Of a stretch of DNA of 64,000 nucleotides, positions 63,001 to 64,000 are shown piece after piece; the first letter of the stretch is position 1, and every line of letters begins with the position of its first letter. The notes beneath the pieces were generated by a model, which saw only the letters and a program-made list of their open reading frames with translations, did no database searches and was not told the origin of the DNA. A program made the position numbers and the translations under genes. The DNA comes from Metellina segmentata (taxonomy: Eukaryota > Arthropoda > Arachnida > Araneae > Tetragnathidae), in the NCBI GenBank assembly GCA_947359465.1, contig OX375876.1, positions 84,404,359-84,468,358 of the forward strand. The letters run 5' to 3'.

Positions 63001-63941
63001 GACCGAAATCAATATGTGTGCAAGTAGTACGATAGTAGCAATTGAAACAAGAAGCCCACTTTGCAAAAAAAAATCACAGGTTCTGCGAGAAGAAAATCCA
63101 AATTTCACCAAAATGGATAACCTTACTTTTTTTTTACTATTAGTAGTTTTTAAAATGTTGTCTTTTTTCTTTATATTTTTCACATTTTTTCTTTTTAATT
63201 AACAACTTTTGTGTATGCCTTGTTTTAGGTCGTTATATAAAATTTTAGGTCCTTGAAAAATATTTTTTTGGTTTTGAAAAGTCCTTAAAAGTCCTTGAAT
63301 TTTTTTTGTTTAAAGGTGTGGGAACCATGACTGTCTTAGCTGTCCTTATTGTCCTTGCTCCTAGTGAGTAAAATGGGTGCTGCTGTGTTTCCCAAACTGC
63401 TCAATTTGTCAAATAACTGCTTCAAAAGTATTCCAAACCATACACTAGCTGTCACTTATCATAAATATGTACATTAGTCTGCATAGAATAATTGAGAATT
63501 TAGGATACAAATTAATTTTTACAATTTGGGAATGTGTAGTTAATAGTCCCTTAAGTTTTGCACTTCATTCCTGATACTTTCATTGAAAGGACTTATTTCC
63601 CATTATGTTTATGTCTATCTCTTATGAAATGAATAGACTGTGATGAAGTTGTTTGATCAAATGTAAATTTTGAATAATTGTGTTCTTGAATTTTATTGTA
63701 ATATATAAATTTCTCAACAGGATCTAATAACAATAATCTAAACTACAATAATGGCTTCGGGTCTTTTCCCGACAATGCTGTTCCACCACAGTCTACAAAT
63801 TCTTCTGACCCTTTTGCTTCTTTGGAAAACAATAGCTCTGGAACAACTAATCAAGCTGATTTGTTTGATTTCTTTGGTTCATCTAGTGGAAGTGGATTTG
63901 ATAATTTAAAGACTAGTGTTAGTGCAAATTCAACTCCACAG
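32939..63941 (+). CDS. GAK: Cyclin-G-associated kinase (auxilin kinase), 3' end missing
   Basis: Ser/Thr kinase of the NAK family that phosphorylates AP-1/AP-2 mu subunits and, via its J domain, recruits Hsc70 to uncoat clathrin vesicles (established for the family). Exons: 32939-33068, 35772-35833, 35920-35979, 36908-37022, 37592-37731, 42085-42210, 42323-42412, 43278-43413, 43937-44083, 44989-45247, 46950-47002, 50782-51053, 51130-51263, 55853-55966, 56153-56233, 56408-56525, 56764-56843, 57531-57709, 57790-57878, 60065-60314, 63721-63941. All are AG/GT and join to 952 codons without a stop. Order: kinase (~40-315; GGFGYV loop, K64, E80, D167 of HRD, D185 of DFG, all intact), proline-rich linker (~336-375), PTEN-like phosphatase (~425-610), C2 (~613-745), clathrin/AP2-binding tail (from ~796). 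The closest relative is GAK, not neuronal auxilin, because a kinase domain is present. The J domain is off the right edge. Confidence 0.97.
33069..35771. other. GAK intron 1, no gene
   Basis: 2.7 kb of AT-rich sequence. No exon, RNA or transposon terminus recognised; the open frames here (for example 33393-33752 minus) show no family features. Confidence 0.5.
35772..35833 (+). CDS. GAK: GAK exon 2
   Basis: Residues 44-64. Glycine loop GGFGYVFVAQD and the ATP-binding lysine K64 in EYALK. Donor GTGAGT. Confidence 0.95.
35920..35979 (+). CDS. GAK: GAK exon 3, followed by a U12-type intron
   Basis: Residues 65-84, RLLAGDHDASKSILREIKFL, with helix-C glutamate E80. The donor after it is GTATCCTTT, the exact U12 consensus. 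Confidence 0.95.
36908..37022 (+). CDS. GAK: GAK exon 4
   Basis: Residues 85-123. KKLSGHQNIIQF and FLILTELC (hinge). Donor GTATTT. Confidence 0.96.
37592..37731 (+). CDS. GAK: GAK exon 5
   Basis: Residues 123-169. SCAQVIQIFYQTCSAVHHMH and the catalytic loop HRDLK with D167. Donor GTCAGT. The next intron is 4.35 kb and holds a hAT-type element and a Helitron. Confidence 0.97.
37795..40755. mobile_element. hAT-type element, 3 kb, in GAK intron 5
   Basis: Left end CAGGGTTGG and right end CCAACTATG (inverted CATAGTTGG), each followed inward by AACCCGGG/CTGGGTTTTT-type sequence. Flanked by a perfect 8-bp duplication ATTTATAA (37787-37794, 40756-40763). No transposase ORF was recognised. Contains a GC-rich stem (39335-39362) and a T21 run (38792-38812). 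Confidence 0.75.
39335..39362. repeat. GC-rich stem-loop
   Basis: CCTCGCCGGCCCC and GGGGCGGCGAGG pair over 12 bp with one bulged G and a GGA loop, in an otherwise AT-rich element. Confidence 0.75.
41463..41879 (-). mobile_element. Helitron, non-autonomous, 417 bp
   Basis: Minus strand opens TCTTATAAAAGGAAGTGTTT at 41879 after an A and closes GCCACACAGTGGCTAG at 41463 before a T. Subterminal stem GTTTGC/GCAAAC at about 41580-41594. Confidence 0.87.
42085..42210 (+). CDS. GAK: GAK exon 6
   Basis: Residues 170-211. IENLLLSSDGKVKLCDFGSA, with the metal-binding D185 of DFG and the GSATT activation segment typical of NAK kinases. Confidence 0.97.
42323..42412 (+). CDS. GAK: GAK exon 7
   Basis: Residues 212-241. 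NTTPMYRPPEILD (P+1 loop, PPE instead of APE as in the family) and MDVW of subdomain IX. 30 codons. Confidence 0.97.
43278..43413 (+). CDS. GAK: GAK exon 8
   Basis: Residues 242-287. ALGCVLFVLCFKEHPFEDSA and KLRILNAKYTIP, near-identical to vertebrate GAK. Donor GTAAGA. Confidence 0.97.
43937..44083 (+). CDS. GAK: GAK exon 9
   Basis: Residues 287-336. SSFQLNPVDRPSV closes the kinase domain; then a polar stretch leads into the linker. Donor GTAATT. Confidence 0.95.
44989..45247 (+). CDS. GAK: GAK exon 10 (proline-rich linker)
   Basis: Residues 336-422. Runs such as RPPPPS and RPPPPSAHPPRPPPPS (possible SH3/WW ligands), then GGAGSFLKNLKEQSSRVMQT, which matches GGTERLFTNLKDTSSKVIQS of GAK and enters the phosphatase domain. 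Confidence 0.95.
45500..45582 (-). mobile_element. Helitron 5'-end fragment in GAK intron 10
   Basis: Minus strand opens TCTCTACTATTTTAAAAGGA at 45582, like the Helitron at 30480-31128. The 3' end was not found; the inner limit is approximate. Confidence 0.6.
45583..46949. other. GAK intron 10 remainder, no gene
   Basis: No exon or transposon end recognised. A C-rich block at 46480-46640 looks like an old interspersed repeat but could not be matched to another part of the window. Confidence 0.4.
46950..47002 (+). CDS. GAK: GAK exon 11 (small)
   Basis: Residues 422-440. ARQDLDFNYITSKVAV, the conserved start of the PTEN-like domain. 53 bases, phases fit both sides. Confidence 0.95.
48004..48628 (-). 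mobile_element. pogo/Tigger element, second copy, reversed
   Basis: Ends CATTGCAACTCCAATTATTC and inverted ...GGTGTTCTTCTG, both flanked by TA. The minus strand holds a broken copy of the same acidic transposase tail as 26940-27128 (GAACTCATTGATGATCAGGA). Confidence 0.82.
48869..49700 (+). mobile_element. Mariner element with 122-bp terminal inverted repeats
   Basis: The first 122 bp (from CAGGGTGGTCCCGAATTCAT) and the reverse complement of the last 122 bp differ at one base that I can see. Flanked by TA. The inside (about 590 bp) is the C-terminal half of a transposase; the N-terminal half is deleted. Confidence 0.93.
49046..49523 (+). pseudogene. Mariner transposase C-terminal half, frameshifted
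   Basis: VWAGIVNDFLIGP, MWFQHDGAPAHFSIDVRNYL (second Asp), RWIGRGGPVPWPPR; then a short deletion near 49300 shifts the frame, after which PDLSSLDYFLWGHLKHLVY (third Asp) and RQSLHRRCQACIDTGG follow to a stop at 49521-49523. The first catalytic Asp lies in the deleted part. Confidence 0.9.
50213..50692. repeat. Tandem repeat, 3 x 160 bp
   Basis: GAAGAATTCCTTCATTTTAA starts at 50213, 50373 and 50533. Units differ at only a few bases (for example TTTTATTTTG vs TTTTGTTTTG). The array ends 89 bp before GAK exon 12. Confidence 0.95.
50782..51053 (+). CDS. GAK: GAK exon 12
   Basis: Residues 440-530. MSYPAEGLESAYRNHIDDVR, HSGHYAVYNVSGR and KNVCIVHCL. Cys529 is at the place of the phosphatase cysteine. 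Confidence 0.97.
51130..51263 (+). CDS. GAK: GAK exon 13
   Basis: Residues 531-575. DGKSSSAVLVSAFLIFCKLF completes the P-loop; the catalytic arginine of PTEN is not present, as in auxilins. Confidence 0.96.
52146..52420 (-). pseudogene. Tc1 transposase C-terminal relic
   Basis: Minus strand: FLQDNSP, AVKRWFKAQDI and LNWPSTAVDLNPIENVWSK, the box with the final catalytic residues of Tc1-type transposases. Frames are broken and no inverted ends were found. Confidence 0.8.
53238..53843 (+). pseudogene. Mariner transposase relic
   Basis: KWVLYDN, LHPKKALLCVWW, LKPGQTVNADLYCEQLD, then an in-frame stop (TGA at 53640), then QHDNARPHFARRTLEKINEL. This is the order of mariner transposases (first and second catalytic Asp regions). 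It contains a 40-bp palindrome and a G10 run, both signs of decay. Confidence 0.87.
54320..55852. other. GAK intron 13 right part, mostly unexplained
   Basis: 54480-54700 read on the minus strand gives KTAEGRSGADSIP-like patches that may be Tc1 remains, too weak to call. Around 55490-55620 a short unit (CCAGGCCC.CAG.CCAGAT) recurs three or four times. Confidence 0.35.
55853..55966 (+). CDS. GAK: GAK exon 14
   Basis: Residues 575-613. RYIQYIADIVSDRP and KMKPVPLFTKLR; end of the phosphatase and beginning of C2. Lies after a 4.6-kb intron with Tc1 and mariner relics. Confidence 0.96.
56153..56233 (+). CDS. GAK: GAK exon 15
   Basis: Residues 613-640. DGCRPFVEVYTGENRVFSTS, matching SGCRPFCEVYVGDERVASTS of the C2 domain. 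Confidence 0.96.
56408..56525 (+). CDS. GAK: GAK exon 16
   Basis: Residues 640-679. TSVTGDVTIIVYHARSTFGG, the best conserved part of the tensin-type C2 domain. Donor GTGCAA. Confidence 0.96.
56764..56843 (+). CDS. GAK: GAK exon 17
   Basis: Residues 680-706. TAFKILQLQLNTGFISPE, matching the C2 strand MFQIQFHTGFV of the family. Confidence 0.95.
57531..57709 (+). CDS. GAK: GAK exon 18
   Basis: Residues 706-766. SELDGIEELDRYPDNFSVTL finishes C2; HIQLNPRLLFNTDEEMDSCL matches LNPKILFSSREEQQDIL. Confidence 0.95.
57790..57878 (+). CDS. GAK: GAK exon 19
   Basis: Residues 766-795. HFATPGHE and SLNWQEKESF, matching KFGKPE and HTLDWQEEKE of GAK. Acceptor TTCTTTTAG, donor GTAAGT. Confidence 0.93.
58618..59397. 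mobile_element. hAT element, non-autonomous, 780 bp
   Basis: Ends CAGTGGTGCACAAACT and inverted TTTGCGCGCCACTG. Flanks CGCTAGAT and TGCTTGAT are a likely 8-bp duplication with two changes. No ORF. Sits in GAK intron 19. Confidence 0.8.
59662..59696. repeat. Perfect 16-bp inverted repeat, 3-base loop
   Basis: CAAATCTGTTTAACAG, CCA, then CTGTTAAACAGATTTG. No T run follows and no gene ends here, so it is not a terminator. Confidence 0.95.
60065..60314 (+). CDS. GAK: GAK exon 20 (clathrin/AP2-binding tail)
   Basis: Residues 796-879. Unstructured, rich in S, P, N, D. Contains LLDID (854-858), which fits the clathrin box L-phi-x-phi-D/E, plus DLLNL (830-834) and DLLS (867-870), typical clathrin/adaptor-binding DLL motifs. 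Also an SPTPTP stretch that could be phosphorylated. Confidence 0.92.
60480..61010 (+). pseudogene. LINE 3' end: RNase H domain
   Basis: NHLTNWHRVRDNTGVAILDK and EIHLQWIPSHVDLAGNEMAD (RNase H core), then a frameshift near 60740, then HHWYKSNR, TRFRSGHLKTLTYA and PDHILECLGLDKEDL (Cys/His tail) to a TAG at 61007. It is the 3' end of a jockey-like non-LTR retrotransposon; the reverse transcriptase part is missing (5'-truncated). Same strand as GAK, intron 20. Confidence 0.88.
61235..62165 (+). pseudogene. Second LINE RNase H relic, split by a hAT element
   Basis: LQWIPSHVGLYGSE and NLLAKKGILDAL at the left; ALSRRNSRILVANEDLIWLQ at the right after removing the 570-bp insertion at 61485-62054. 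More decayed than the copy before it. Confidence 0.65.
61485..62054. mobile_element. hAT element, 570 bp, inside the LINE relic
   Basis: Ends TAGGGATGCGACAT and inverted ATGTCGCATCCCTA; perfect 8-bp duplication CTCTCTAG (61477-61484, 62055-62062). An extra internal ATGTCGCATCCCTAC end at 61824-61838 suggests an internal rearrangement. Inside, ACATCGATGT palindromes repeat about ten times. Confidence 0.9.
62174..63329. mobile_element. Inverted-repeat element, CAGGGTTC family, copy in GAK intron 20
   Basis: Left CAGGGTTCCCACGGTCCTTG, right GGTGTGGGAACCATG; AAAGTCCTTAAAAGTCCTTG on both sides in inverted sense. Flanked by ACTGT on both sides (62169-62173, 63330-63334). Contains Helitron-like sequence near 62740 and, on the minus strand at about 62925-63000, the same short coding block as 7284-7493. 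Confidence 0.82.
63721..63941 (+). CDS. GAK: GAK exon 21 (last exon in window)
   Basis: Residues 879-952. Asn/Ser-rich with SDPF (907-910, a DPF motif for the AP-2 alpha ear) and DLFDFFG (925-931). Donor GTTTGT. The J domain must lie downstream. Confidence 0.9.
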
Positions 63942-64000
63942 GTTTGTCTTTTTTAAAAACTTTTTTTTTGGAGCATTTTGTAAATTTAAAATTTAATTTC

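Overview
This window is nuclear DNA from an animal, most likely a spider. It is AT-rich, has two intron-dense conserved genes and carries many DNA transposons. It also holds a LINE RNase H relic (60480-61010) of a type I recall from orb-weaver genomes. The phylum-level call rests on the transposon mix and intron density; 'spider' is inference.

Two genes diverge from a shared upstream region of 835 bp (32104-32938). On the minus strand, 32103 down to 5927, lies the gene for gamma-tubulin complex component 2 (TUBGCP2/GCP2). I could trace 20 exons that join in one open frame for 618 codons; its C-terminal third lies beyond the left edge. On the plus strand, 32939 to 63941, lies the gene for cyclin-G-associated kinase (GAK, the auxilin kinase). 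Its 21 exons join in one open frame for 952 codons: kinase, proline-rich linker, PTEN-like phosphatase, C2, and the start of the clathrin/AP2-binding tail. The J domain is off the right edge. The two products act in different processes, microtubule nucleation and clathrin uncoating.

Each gene has one intron with a textbook U12-type (minor spliceosome) donor, GTATCCTTT: GAK intron 3 and GCP2 intron 15.

The introns are full of mobile DNA. Left part (1-12 kb): a Helitron relic with PIF1-type helicase and a 232-bp tandem array, an inverted-repeat element of an unnamed family with 5-bp target duplications, a tRNA-derived SINE, a Tc1/mariner element and a small hAT MITE. Middle (14-31 kb): a transposon relic with a first-exon-like ORF, a 2-kb member of the 5-bp family holding a second element, a pogo/Tigger element, SINEs, four copies of another interspersed repeat and a Helitron. 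Right part (37-63 kb, GAK introns): a 3-kb hAT-type element, two Helitron pieces, a second pogo copy, a mariner with 122-bp near-perfect terminal repeats, a 3 x 160 bp tandem repeat, Tc1 and mariner relics, a hAT element, LINE 3' ends split by a hAT insertion, and a third 5-bp-family copy.

No rRNA, functional tRNA or CRISPR was seen. All calls were made by eye from the sequence; no database search was run.
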